A DNA stretch of 64,000 bases, taken from positions 52,317 to 116,316 of the forward strand of contig NZ_VORR01000006.1 of the NCBI RefSeq assembly GCF_007997085.1. Reading direction: 5' to 3'. This DNA comes from Polaribacter sp. IC066. Its GTDB lineage: Bacteria; Bacteroidota; Bacteroidia; Flavobacteriales; Flavobacteriaceae. This document shows, piece after piece, positions 56,813 through 64,000 of this stretch. The notes under the pieces were generated by a model. The model was not told where the DNA came from. It made no database searches and saw only the letters and a list, made by a program, of their open reading frames with translations. The position numbers and the translations under genes were made by a program. Positions within the stretch are counted from its first letter, which is position 1. Each line of letters opens with the position of its first letter.

Positions 56813-57661
56813 ATGATCATTTTTACAGAAAAAATAGCCTTAAAAGTTTATTTATCAAACATTAAAGCTCAAAACAAAACCATTGGTTTTGTGCCAACCA
56901 TGGGAGCTTTGCATGAAGGTCATTTGTCTTTAATTAAAAAGGCGCAACAAAAAAACGACCTTATAGTGGTTAGTATTTTTGTGAATCCTACGCAATTTGA
57001 TAAGCCAGAAGACTTAATAAAATACCCTAAAACTATTAAAAATGATATTGAATTATTAGAATCTGTTTCTTGTGATGTACTTTTTAATCCTTCTGTAAAA
57101 GAAATTTATAATAATCATATTGTTTCAGAAAAATTCGATTTTGATGGATTAGAGCATAAGATGGAAGGAGAATTTAGAGAGGGTCATTTTAACGGTGTTG
57201 GCACGGTTGTAAAAGCATTATTTGAAATTATTGAACCAAACAAGGCTTACTTTGGTCAAAAGGATTTTCAACAATTACAAATCATTAAAAAAATGGTAGA
57301 AAAACATCACCTAAAAATAAAAATTAAAGGGTGTACCATATTCAGAGAACAAGATGGTTTAGCAATGAGCTCAAGAAATGTAAGATTAACGGCAGCGCAA
57401 AGAAAAGCTGCTCCGTTTATCAACAAAACGTTAAAAAAAGTATCTGAAAAATTTGGCACACAAAGTGCTGATTCTATTGTTCTCTGGGTTAAAGATCAAT
57501 TTAAAAACCAGCCTTTATTAACTTTAGAATATTTTACAATTGCAGATGAAAAAACGCTAAAAACAATAGAAATCAAAGAATCTAACAAAAAATACCGCGC
57601 TTTTATTGCCGTATTTGCATCAGAAATAAGATTGATTGATAACCTTCGATTAAAACGTTAA
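56813..57661 (+). CDS. panC: Pantoate-beta-alanine ligase
   Basis: A 282-residue pantothenate synthetase that joins pantoate and beta-alanine using ATP. FVPTMGALHEGHLSLIKKA (about residues 24-42) holds the HxGH-type nucleotide motif, and YFGQKDFQQLQIIKKMV and MSSRNVRL the pantoate and KMSKS-like sites. A TAAGTTTG box at 56782-56789 may be its promoter. It is followed by panD after 31 nt, so beta-alanine supply and use are linked. Confidence 0.95.
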   Translation: MIIFTEKIALKVYLSNIKAQNKTIGFVPTMGALHEGHLSLIKKAQQKNDLIVVSIFVNPTQFDKPEDLIKYPKTIKNDIELLESVSCDVLFNPSVKEIYNNHIVSEKFDFDGLEHKMEGEFREGHFNGVGTVVKALFEIIEPNKAYFGQKDFQQLQIIKKMVEKHHLKIKIKGCTIFREQDGLAMSSRNVRLTAAQRKAAPFINKTLKKVSEKFGTQSADSIVLWVKDQFKNQPLLTLEYFTIADEKTLKTIEIKESNKKYRAFIAVFASEIRLIDNLRLKR

Positions 57662-57692
57662 TCATACATAAAAAAAATAGTATTTTTGTAAG

Positions 57693-58043
57693 ATGTTAGT
57701 TCAAGTTGTAAAATCAAAAATCCATCGTGTAAAAGTTACAGGTGCAGATTTAAATTATATAGGAAGCATTACCATTGACGAAGATTTAATGGATGCAGCG
57801 GGCATTATTGAAGGCGAACGTGTACAAATTGTGAATAACAATAATGGCAATCGTTTAGAAACCTATGCCATTCCAGGTCCACGTAAAAGTGGCGAAATTA
57901 CGCTCAATGGCGCAGCAGCAAGACTTGTTGCCGTTGGCGATGTTTTAATTTTAATTGTATATGCTTTTATGGAGCTAGAAGAAGCAAAAAAATTTAAGCC
58001 CTCTTTGGTTTTCCCGAACGAAAAAGATAATACACTTACATAA
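57693..58043 (+). CDS. panD: Aspartate 1-decarboxylase
   Basis: A 116-residue PanD, which makes beta-alanine from aspartate. It self-cleaves between Gly24 and Ser25 (YIGSITID), creating the pyruvoyl cofactor. SKIHRVKVT and [13 protein letters not shown] [12 protein letters not shown] are conserved. TATTTTTG at 57681-57688 lies only 4 nt before the ATG, so any transcript from it would be nearly leaderless. Confidence 0.95.
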   Translation: MLVQVVKSKIHRVKVTGADLNYIGSITIDEDLMDAAGIIEGERVQIVNNNNGNRLETYAIPGPRKSGEITLNGAAARLVAVGDVLILIVYAFMELEEAKKFKPSLVFPNEKDNTLT

Positions 58044-58045
58044 TT

Positions 58046-58990
58046 TTGAATATAAAAAAAGTTTTAAAAATAATAACACCTCTTATTTTAGGAGGTTTTT
58101 TAGTTTGGTATTCGCTCACAATCGTATCTCCAGAAGAACTAGTTCAGTACTTTAAAAGTGCTAATTATTGGTGGATTGCTTTGGGGTTACTTTTTGGTAT
58201 TTTAAGCCATTTATCAAGAGCGTATAGATGGAAATTTCTATTAGAACCTTTAGGCTACAAACCTAGATTTATCAACTCTACTTTAGCCGTTTTAGTTGCT
58301 TATTTAATGAATATTTTTTTACCAAGAGCGGGCGAAGTTACAAGAGCTGCCGTGATGACCAACTACGAAAAAATTCCTTTTGAAAAAGGCTTTGGCACTA
58401 TTGTGGCAGAAAGAATTGCCGATTTAGCAATGATGTTAATCGTTGTAAGTATCACCCTTTTTATACAATTCGATTTTATTTGGAATTTAATCACCAAAGA
58501 TTTTAATCCCGTAAAAACATTTGGTTCTATAGCATTGGTAATTCTATTTTTTACAGGATTTATAATGTATATCAAAAAAGGTAAATCAAAATTCTCTTTA
58601 AAATTAAAAGGATTTTTTCTAGGTTTAAAAGAAGGCGTAACGAGCATCTTTAAAATGAAGAATAAATGGGCTTTTATAGTCCATACTATTTTTATTTGGG
58701 TAATGTATATTGCTATGTTTTGGGCAACCATACCTGCCGTAGATGGTTTAGAAGTACCTTTGGGCGGAATTTTAATTGGCTTTATTGCCGGTGCATTTTC
58801 TATTGCCGCAACCAACGGTGGCGTAGGTTTATATCCTGTTGCAGTGGCTAGTGCTTTATCCCTTTTTGGCATTGATAAGGTTACAGGCAATGCTTTTGGA
58901 TGGATTATGTGGACCTCACAAACAGCCATGATTATCGTTTTTGGAGGCTTGGCATTTTTAATACTTCCTATTTATAATAAGAATAAGTAA
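58046..58990 (+). CDS. Flippase-like UPF0104/LPG-synthase TM domain protein
   Basis: A 314-residue polytopic membrane protein of the lysylphosphatidylglycerol-synthase transmembrane (UPF0104) family, related to the lipid flippase half of MprF. GILSHLSRAYRWKFLLEPLGY and LMNIFLPRAGEVTRA (about residues 91-105) are the family motifs. About eight membrane segments. The start is TTG at 58046, two bases after the panD stop; no ATG gives a full first membrane segment. The lipid substrate is unknown. Confidence 0.85.
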   Translation: MNIKKVLKIITPLILGGFLVWYSLTIVSPEELVQYFKSANYWWIALGLLFGILSHLSRAYRWKFLLEPLGYKPRFINSTLAVLVAYLMNIFLPRAGEVTRAAVMTNYEKIPFEKGFGTIVAERIADLAMMLIVVSITLFIQFDFIWNLITKDFNPVKTFGSIALVILFFTGFIMYIKKGKSKFSLKLKGFFLGLKEGVTSIFKMKNKWAFIVHTIFIWVMYIAMFWATIPAVDGLEVPLGGILIGFIAGAFSIAATNGGVGLYPVAVASALSLFGIDKVTGNAFGWIMWTSQTAMIIVFGGLAFLILPIYNKNK

Positions 58991-58996
58991 TTTTTT

Positions 58997-59096
58997 GGGC
59001 GTTACTTTATCCTGATAAAAATCAGAATAAAGTCGCGCTTTCCACTATATCTTTTTGTAAAAAAACAAAAAGGATGCCGTTTCAATCACTAACGCA
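58997..59096 (+). repeat. Family E structured repeat, copy 2
   Basis: A 100-nt element starting GGGCGTTAC and ending CTAACGCA. The GCGTTA/TAACGC ends can pair and enclose two hairpins: ACTTTAT..CTGAT/ATCAG..ATAAAGT and ATCTTTTTGT/ACAAAAAGGAT. The left half matches the minus-strand element at 36452-36518. From memory, similar elements are frequent between genes in marine Flavobacteriia. Confidence 0.65.
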
Positions 59097-59180
59097 GTTT
59101 ATTAATAATTTAAAGCTATTTAGTCAACTTTATTTATTTTTAAAATCCTTATATTTGAGTAGCTACTGATTATACTCAAA

Positions 59181-60446
59181 ATGAAAAGCACCTTAATTAT
59201 TTTACTCACTCTTATTTTACTTAATTGTTCAGCTAAAAAAGAAGATTTAGACATCATTCATTTACCTCTAAAAGAAGTAAACGGATTTGGCTCTTTCAAA
59301 AAATCTTTTTCTGTGTTACCTTGGAACTCATCAGAAAAAGCAGCACAAGAAACCAAAGGAATCCCAAAAGATTGGCAAGAATTTTATGTAAACCAAATTT
59401 GGTTGGATGCATTTCAAACCGTTTATCCAGAATTTGTAAAACAAGGATTTAGTGAATCTAAATTTAACAAAAGGTACGCTACATGGACTAAAAACCCACA
59501 TCAAAGAAAACTCTCTAAAAAACCAATTAACAGCTATGTGAATCTTGTTTTTAGAGAAAATAATGAAGGAATTATTGAATATATTTTAGACACCAACAAC
59601 AATAAAGATTTTTCTGATGAAGAAATCAGAACTCCACTAAAAGTTGATGATCATTTTAACTATTCACTACCCGTAAAAAAGGCACCTTTTGTGGCGTATG
59701 AATTGAACACAAATAATAAGGTTTTAAATAAAAAAGTAAAAGTTTTAATTCTAGTAAATTCAAAGAACAATTTAGCCTATAGCTTTCCTCAAGTTTTTGA
59801 AACTTCATTTCTAGATAAAAAAATTCAGGTAAGTCATGGTTTTGCCAACGTAACTTTTGATGAAAAATCATCACTTATTATTGATGACAAAAAAGAAGAA
59901 ATTGGCCTATATGAGCTCATAAAAATTGACAGTACTATTTATAAAAATCTTGGTATAAACATCAAGAACAATACACTAATCTTACAGCGCTTACCAAAAA
60001 ATAAAGAACTATTTTCTACAAGTGTCGGTTACAAAGCAATTCCTTTTAAAATTAAAAAACTAAATGCTATAGATTCTATTTCCCTTTTAGATTACAGCGG
60101 TAAATTTCTTTACATAGATTTCTGGGGAACTTGGTGCGCACCTTGTTTAACCGAAATCCCAACAATCTGCGATGCTTATGAAAAAACCTCTAGAAAAGAT
60201 ATTGAGTTTTTAGGAATTGCAGTTCACGATACAAAAGAAAAACTTGAAAGTAGCATTCAAGATTTTAGCATTAAGTATCCTCAAGCTTTAGAAAGTGATT
60301 CAAAAAATTTAAAAAAGAAGTATAATATAATCAGTTTTCCAACCACTTTTTTAATTGATAGAAAAGGAAAAATTGTTGCTAAAAATCTAAAAGGAGAAAA
60401 ATTATTAGACTCACTTAATTATTATATCAAGAATTATGAGGACTAA
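59181..60446 (+). CDS. TlpA-like thioredoxin lipoprotein
   Basis: A 421-residue lipoprotein (signal peptide with ILLNC lipobox, Cys16) with a C-terminal thioredoxin domain (from about residue 290). The active site is WCAPC in YIDFWGTWCAPCLTEIP (about residues 312-328), and the cis-proline is in FPTTFLIDRKGK. The N-terminal about 280 residues are a separate, beta-rich region of unknown function. Envelope thiol-disulfide exchange, as in the TlpA/ResA group of Bacteroidota. A TATATTTG box lies at 59150-59157. Confidence 0.85.
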   Translation: MKSTLIILLTLILLNCSAKKEDLDIIHLPLKEVNGFGSFKKSFSVLPWNSSEKAAQETKGIPKDWQEFYVNQIWLDAFQTVYPEFVKQGFSESKFNKRYATWTKNPHQRKLSKKPINSYVNLVFRENNEGIIEYILDTNNNKDFSDEEIRTPLKVDDHFNYSLPVKKAPFVAYELNTNNKVLNKKVKVLILVNSKNNLAYSFPQVFETSFLDKKIQVSHGFANVTFDEKSSLIIDDKKEEIGLYELIKIDSTIYKNLGINIKNNTLILQRLPKNKELFSTSVGYKAIPFKIKKLNAIDSISLLDYSGKFLYIDFWGTWCAPCLTEIPTICDAYEKTSRKDIEFLGIAVHDTKEKLESSIQDFSIKYPQALESDSKNLKKKYNIISFPTTFLIDRKGKIVAKNLKGEKLLDSLNYYIKNYED

Positions 60447-60520
60447 TTTTAATGAATTTTGATTTTCACTAATTTTAAAACCGCATATTAAAATTTTATC
60501 TTTGATCAAAAGCAAGCTTT

Positions 60521-60745
60521 ATGGACATAAACGAAAAAAGAATAGCATTATCAAAATGGATTCTTGAAACGGATGAAAACGTTTTAAACGAAGTAGAAGC
60601 TATTTATGACATTTATAGTGATGAAATCTCTAATGAACATAAAAAAATTTTAGACAAAAGATTAAAAAATCACGAAAAAAACCCAACGAGTGGTAAAAAT
60701 TGGAACGATATAAAGGCTAATTTATCTTTAAAATATGGAGTTTAA
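60521..60745 (+). CDS. Addiction-module antitoxin
   Basis: A 74-residue acidic-basic helical protein. The C-terminal stretch HEKNPTSGKNWNDIKANLSLKYGV is the pattern of short antitoxins that partner RelE/ParE toxins (a neutralising tail with SG..W..IK). It overlaps the start of the toxin gene by 11 nt in another frame, which gives translational coupling. It appears intact. A TATCTTTG box lies at 60497-60504. It would bind and neutralise the toxin, probably also repressing the operon. Confidence 0.75.
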   Translation: MDINEKRIALSKWILETDENVLNEVEAIYDIYSDEISNEHKKILDKRLKNHEKNPTSGKNWNDIKANLSLKYGV

Positions 60746-61018
60746 TGTAATCATTAAACCGGAAGCTGAAAAAGAACTTATTGAAACTTTAAAATGGTAT
60801 GATTTCAAAAAAGACAAATATAGGTGCTCAACTGTATCTAGAGATTTCAAAAACTATAGAAGCCATTAAAGAAAATCCAAATTCATTCCAAAAGTGTTAT
60901 AAAAATTTCAGAATAGTATTTACAAAAAGATTTCAGTACGGAATTCATTACACAATTGAAAATCAAAACTATTTTAATTCACGCAATTCTGCATACTAGT
61001 CAGAATATTCGAAATTAA
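60735..61018 (+). pseudogene. RelE/ParE-type toxin, two frameshifts
   Basis: Restoring two single extra A residues (in the runs at 60807-60812 and 60965-60968) gives a 93-residue ParE/RelE-like toxin: MEFNVIIKPEAEKELIETLKWYDFKKTNIGAQLY, SKTIEAIKENPNSFQKCYKNFRIVFTKRFQYGIHYTIENQ and ILIHAILHTSQN. As it stands the frame stops early, and the toxin is inactive or made only as fragments. The partner antitoxin is intact, as expected after toxin inactivation. Frame length after correction: 282 nt. Confidence 0.8.
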
Positions 61019-61093
61019 AATAGTATAAATAGTCACTTTATGTATTAATATACTTTGTAACTTTGTTACTTTAAAATTTTGCAACTAAAATAA

Positions 61094-62455
61094 ATGTCAA
61101 AAACCAAAACAACTTTTTTCTGTCAAAATTGTGGAACCCAGCATGCAAAATGGGTTGGGCAATGCGGTGCTTGTAAAGAATGGAATACCATTGTAGAAGA
61201 AGTAATTCAGAAAGAAGAAAAACGAGTTTGGAAACAAGCTACAACCGCAAAACAACGAATAAACAAACCTTTAAAAATTGCGGATATTCAGTTAAATCCC
61301 GAAGAAAGAGTTGTTACTAATAACAACGAATTAGATACTGTTCTTGGTGGCGGATTGGTAAAAGGCTCTGTAACCCTTTTGGGTGGCGAACCCGGCATCG
61401 GTAAATCGACTTTATTATTACAAGTTGCTTTAAATATTAGGCAGAAAGTTTTGTATGTTTCTGGTGAAGAAAGTCAGTCTCAAATAAAAATGCGGGCAGA
61501 AAGATTACAAGCAAACAATTCTAACTGTTTAATTCTTACAGAAACGAACACGCAACAAATCTTCAAAAACATAGAAGAAACCGAACCAGAAGTTTTGGTA
61601 ATAGACTCTATACAAACACTACACACAAGTTCTATAGACGCCTCTCCTGGTAGCATTTCTCAAATAAGAGAAACTGCTGCAGAATTGATTAAATATGCCA
61701 AAGAAACTGCCACTCCGGTTTTATTAATAGGCCACATAAACAAAGACGGAAACATTGCTGGTCCGAAAATTCTAGAACACATGGTCGATGTTGTTTTACA
61801 GTTTGAAGGCGACAGAAATCATACTTACAGAATTTTAAGATCTCAAAAAAATAGGTTTGGTTCTACATCAGAACTAGGCATTTACGAAATGCTTTCTACC
61901 GGATTGAGAGAAATCTCAAATCCGTCTGAAATACTAATTTCTAAAAAAGACGCAGATTTAAGCGGCACGGCAATTGCATCTACGTTAGAAGGTATTCGCC
62001 CTTTAATGATCGAAATTCAAGCCTTGGTTTCTACTGCAGTTTATGGAACTCCGCAACGATCAACAACGGGTTACAATTTAAAACGTTTAAACATGATTTT
62101 GGCTGTTTTAGAGAAAAGAGCGGGTTTTAAATTGGGTGCAAAAGATGTGTTTTTAAATATTACTGGCGGTATTAATGTTGATGACCCCGCAATAGATTTG
62201 GCGGTTGTTGCGGCTATATTATCATCTAATCAAGATGTTGCTATCAATCCGAATGTGTGTTTTGCAGCAGAAGTTGGCTTGGCAGGAGAAATAAGACCCG
62301 TTTCTAAAATTGATCAACGTATTTTAGAAGCCGAAAAATTGGGGTACAAAACCTTTGTTGCCTCAAAATACAACAAAATATCATCTAAAAATCACGGGAT
62401 TCAATTGGTCTTGGTAGGGAAAATTGAAGAAGCGTTTGCAACCTTGTTTGCTTGA
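61094..62455 (+). CDS. radA: DNA repair protein RadA
   Basis: A 453-residue RadA, a RecA-like helicase that promotes branch migration during recombination. N-terminal zinc finger with Cys10, Cys13, Cys24 and Cys27 (FFCQNCG...GQCGACKEW), Walker A GGEPGIGKSTL, Walker B VLVIDSIQT, the RadA motif QKNRFGST, and a C-terminal Lon-like domain (FLNITGGINVDDPAIDLAV). Normal length. Its stop codon abuts the first unit of the repeat array that continues to the window end. Confidence 0.96.
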   Translation: MSKTKTTFFCQNCGTQHAKWVGQCGACKEWNTIVEEVIQKEEKRVWKQATTAKQRINKPLKIADIQLNPEERVVTNNNELDTVLGGGLVKGSVTLLGGEPGIGKSTLLLQVALNIRQKVLYVSGEESQSQIKMRAERLQANNSNCLILTETNTQQIFKNIEETEPEVLVIDSIQTLHTSSIDASPGSISQIRETAAELIKYAKETATPVLLIGHINKDGNIAGPKILEHMVDVVLQFEGDRNHTYRILRSQKNRFGSTSELGIYEMLSTGLREISNPSEILISKKDADLSGTAIASTLEGIRPLMIEIQALVSTAVYGTPQRSTTGYNLKRLNMILAVLEKRAGFKLGAKDVFLNITGGINVDDPAIDLAVVAAILSSNQDVAINPNVCFAAEVGLAGEIRPVSKIDQRILEAEKLGYKTFVASKYNKISSKNHGIQLVLVGKIEEAFATLFA

Positions 62456-62610
62456 TGATTATTGCGAAGAATTGTCACATAGTTTTTCTTCATTCAATCT
62501 TTCTCCATTCAGTTCTTTCCACACAGTTTGTCTTTTCGACCGCAGGGAGAAACGACATAACGTTATCCAACTTTGTGTTCCTTTCTTTATGAAATTTCTC
62601 CTTTATTGCA
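62446..62610 (+). repeat. Family D array, unit 0 (5' partial unit before the GIY-YIG gene)
   Basis: Matches the later units from GATTATTRCGAAGAATTG on, including TTTCTCCATTCAGTTCT and the palindrome arm TGTCTTTTCGACCGCAGG at 62529, but is diverged and breaks off after TTTCTTTATGAAATTTCTC (62600), where the nuclease gene segment begins. It starts within the last codons of radA. Confidence 0.8.
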
Positions 62611-62659
62611 TTTAACAAAGTTTGTATTGTTTCTGTTTAATTCTTATCTTTAAGAAAAA

Positions 62660-62977
62660 ATGCTAAACCCTCAAAAAGGATTCCACAGTTATTACGTTTA
62701 TATCATAACAAATAAATACCGTTCTACTTTTTATATTGGAGTAACAAATAATTTAAAAGAGCGTTTACTTCAGCATAAAATGAATATAGTTGAAAGAAAG
62801 AAAACGTTTGCAGCTAAATATAATATTGAATTTTTAGTCTTTTATGAAAAATATACTTGGATACAAATGGCAATTGCAAGAGAAAAGGAGTTAAAAAAAT
62901 GGAGACGCGATAAAAAACTAGCGATTATAAGAGAAATGAATCCTTCTTTTGCCTTTTTGAATAGTGAATTTGATTAG
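62660..62977 (+). CDS. Small GIY-YIG nuclease
   Basis: A 105-residue single-domain GIY-YIG endonuclease (UPF0213/YhbQ-like). YVY at residues 12-14 and YIG at 25-27 form the paired motif, Arg35 in LKERL is the conserved arginine, and Glu75/Glu77 in AREKELKKW supply the metal-binding acid. There is no extra DNA-binding domain. It probably cuts or nicks DNA, possibly single-stranded or hairpin DNA. The gene lies inside the repeat array: 29-nt direct copies of TTTGTGTTC...TTTCTTTATGA...TTTCTC flank it at 62572-62600 and 62984-63012. An ATG start and ordinary codon use support expression. Confidence 0.9.
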   Translation: MLNPQKGFHSYYVYIITNKYRSTFYIGVTNNLKERLLQHKMNIVERKKTFAAKYNIEFLVFYEKYTWIQMAIAREKELKKWRRDKKLAIIREMNPSFAFLNSEFD

Positions 62978-62983
62978 AAGAGT

Positions 62984-64000
62984 TTTGTGTTCATTTCTTT
63001 ATGAGATTTCTCTTTCGTCTAAATGAAACGGTTTTGGAAAAGCGACACGATTGCGGTGTTTTTGTGTGTTTATTCGATTATTACGAACAATTGCCATACA
63101 GTTTTTCTCCATTCAATCTTTCTCCATTCAGTTCTTCCCACACAGTTTTCCCACACAGTTTGTCTTTTCGACCGCAGGGAGAAATCACATAACGTTATCC
63201 AACTTTGTGTTATCTTCTTTATGAGATTTCTCCTAGCGTCGAAATGACACGGTTACTGGGTAATTGACACGGTTTTGGAAAAGCGACACGATTGCGGATT
63301 TTTTATGAGTTTGTTCGATTATTACGAAGAATTGCCATACAGTTTTTCTCCCTTCAATCTTTCTCCATTCAGTTCTGCCCAAGCAGTTCTGCCCAAGCAG
63401 TTTTCCCACACAGTTTGTCTTTTCGACCGCAGGGAGAAATCACATAACGTTATCCAACTTTGTGTTATCTTCTTTATGAGATTTCTCCTAGCGTCGAAAT
63501 GACAAGGTTACTGGGTAATTGACATGGTTATGAAAAAGTGACACGATTGCGGTGTTTTTATGAATTTATTCGATTATTACGAAGAATTGCCATACAGTTT
63601 TTCTCCATTCAATCTTTCTCCATTCAGTTCTGCTCACGCAGTTTTCCCGCACAGTTTGTCTTTTCGACCGCAGGGAGAAATCACATAACGTTATCCAACT
63701 TTGTGTTATCTTCTTTATGAGATTTCTCCTAGCGTCGAAATGACACGGTTACTGGGTAATTGACACGGTTTTGGAAAAGCGACACGATTGCGGATTTTTT
63801 ATGAGTTTGTTCGATTATTACGAAGAATTGCCATACAGTTTTTCTCCCTTCAATCTTTCTCCATTCAGTTCTGCCCAAGCAGTTCTGCCCAAGCAGTTTT
63901 CCCACACAGTTTGTCTTTTCGACCGCAGGGAGAAATCACATAACGTTATCCAACTTTGTGTTATCTTCTTTATGAGATTTCTCCTAGCGTCGAAATGACA
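62984..64000 (+). repeat. Family D tandem array, four units, continuing past the window
   Basis: After a diverged palindrome half (62984-63025), units begin with CACGATTGCGG at 63046, 63287, 63542 and 63783, so periods are 241, 255 and 241. Each unit has a 130-145 nt spacer part and an 89-nt palindrome (63161-63249, 63416-63504, 63657-63745, 63912-64000). Units 2 and 4 carry an extra 14-nt copy of CAGTTCTGCCCAAG and are nearly identical to each other, which makes a 496-nt higher-order repeat. The window ends exactly at a palindrome boundary. Confidence 0.9.

Noticed and set aside
57662..57692. Riboswitch upstream of panD
   Set aside because: The gap is only 31 nt and shows no structure beyond an A-rich stretch and the promoter-like box.
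63001..64000. Open frames of 60-75 codons inside the repeat array, some identical between units
   Set aside because: They follow the DNA repeat, shift frame between units because of the 14-nt insertions, and have no start signals or protein features. They are by-products of the repeat.
63046..64000. CRISPR array
   Set aside because: Units are 241-255 nt and wholly repetitive. There are no short direct repeats with unique spacers and no cas genes.
1..64000. tRNA or rRNA genes
   Set aside because: Intergenic regions were read on both strands for TpsiC-like and cloverleaf signatures; none was convincing.

Overview
The window is an AT-rich chromosome segment from a member of the Flavobacteriaceae, most like Polaribacter or Tenacibaculum. 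The evidence is the set of lineage-typical families (DUF2480, DUF3078, DUF2490, DUF3109, DUF4270, the DUF1501/DUF1800 pair, flavobacterial PurF and SUF genes), Bacteroidota promoters (TTG, 17-20 nt, TAnnTTTG) and the gene order glmS - DUF4270 - glycogen synthase / panC - panD. No tRNA, rRNA, phage or insertion-sequence transposase was recognised. Most of the window is housekeeping chromosome.

Layout. 1-9.1 kb: ornithine-lipid-type acyltransferase (cut by the edge), aspartate kinase, an acetyltransferase, fructose bisphosphatase, Mn superoxide dismutase, and purF with an acyltransferase and a PfkB kinase. 9.3-13.7 kb: Fe-S assembly (sufE, DUF59), DUF2480, two DUF3078 outer-membrane proteins, and a CNNM/CorC-type protein broken by a one-base frameshift. 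14.4-24 kb: hflX, an exported beta carbonic anhydrase with a DUF2490 partner, an EEP-family phosphatase with an (ATT)7 tract, a sodium/solute symporter and the DUF1501/DUF1800 pair. 24.4-33.7 kb: a decayed LytTR regulator beside Hpt and CheY-like proteins, Lrp, accC-accB-fabH, rpmF-DUF177-pdxA, riboflavin synthase, a 57-residue cysteine protein and DNA polymerase delta prime. 33.8-43.7 kb: TspO-like protein, pgk, tas, a sugar N-acetyltransferase with small ORFs, deoC, two TonB proteins, DUF3109, MarC and a flavoprotein. 44-51.4 kb: a two-component system whose kinase, about 2050 residues with many PAS domains and 19-residue coiled-coil repeats, is broken by three frameshifts and a stop; its LuxR-type regulator is also frameshifted. 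52.4-64 kb: glmS, DUF4270, glycogen synthase, panC-panD, a flippase-like protein, a TlpA-like lipoprotein, a toxin-antitoxin pair with a broken toxin, radA, and a GIY-YIG nuclease embedded in a palindromic repeat array that runs off the right edge.

The most unusual parts lie between genes. Five families of dispersed, diverged repeats occur (A 13.9/52.2 kb; B 21.2/40.8 kb; C 34.6/39.7 kb; D 36.2 kb and the array at 62.4-64 kb; E 36.5/59.0 kb). Family D is an imperfect 89-nt palindrome, repeated in a nested tandem array that starts at the radA stop codon and surrounds a small GIY-YIG nuclease gene. This looks like a nuclease-repeat partnership analogous to REP/RAYT systems and is the best candidate for a poorly described system. 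The second theme is decay: at least five genes, mostly signalling, carry one-base changes in homopolymer runs, and two of them also carry nonsense codons. Two pieces of flanking sequence near 17.6-17.8 kb look like the footprint of a deleted tandem copy of the carbonic anhydrase operon.
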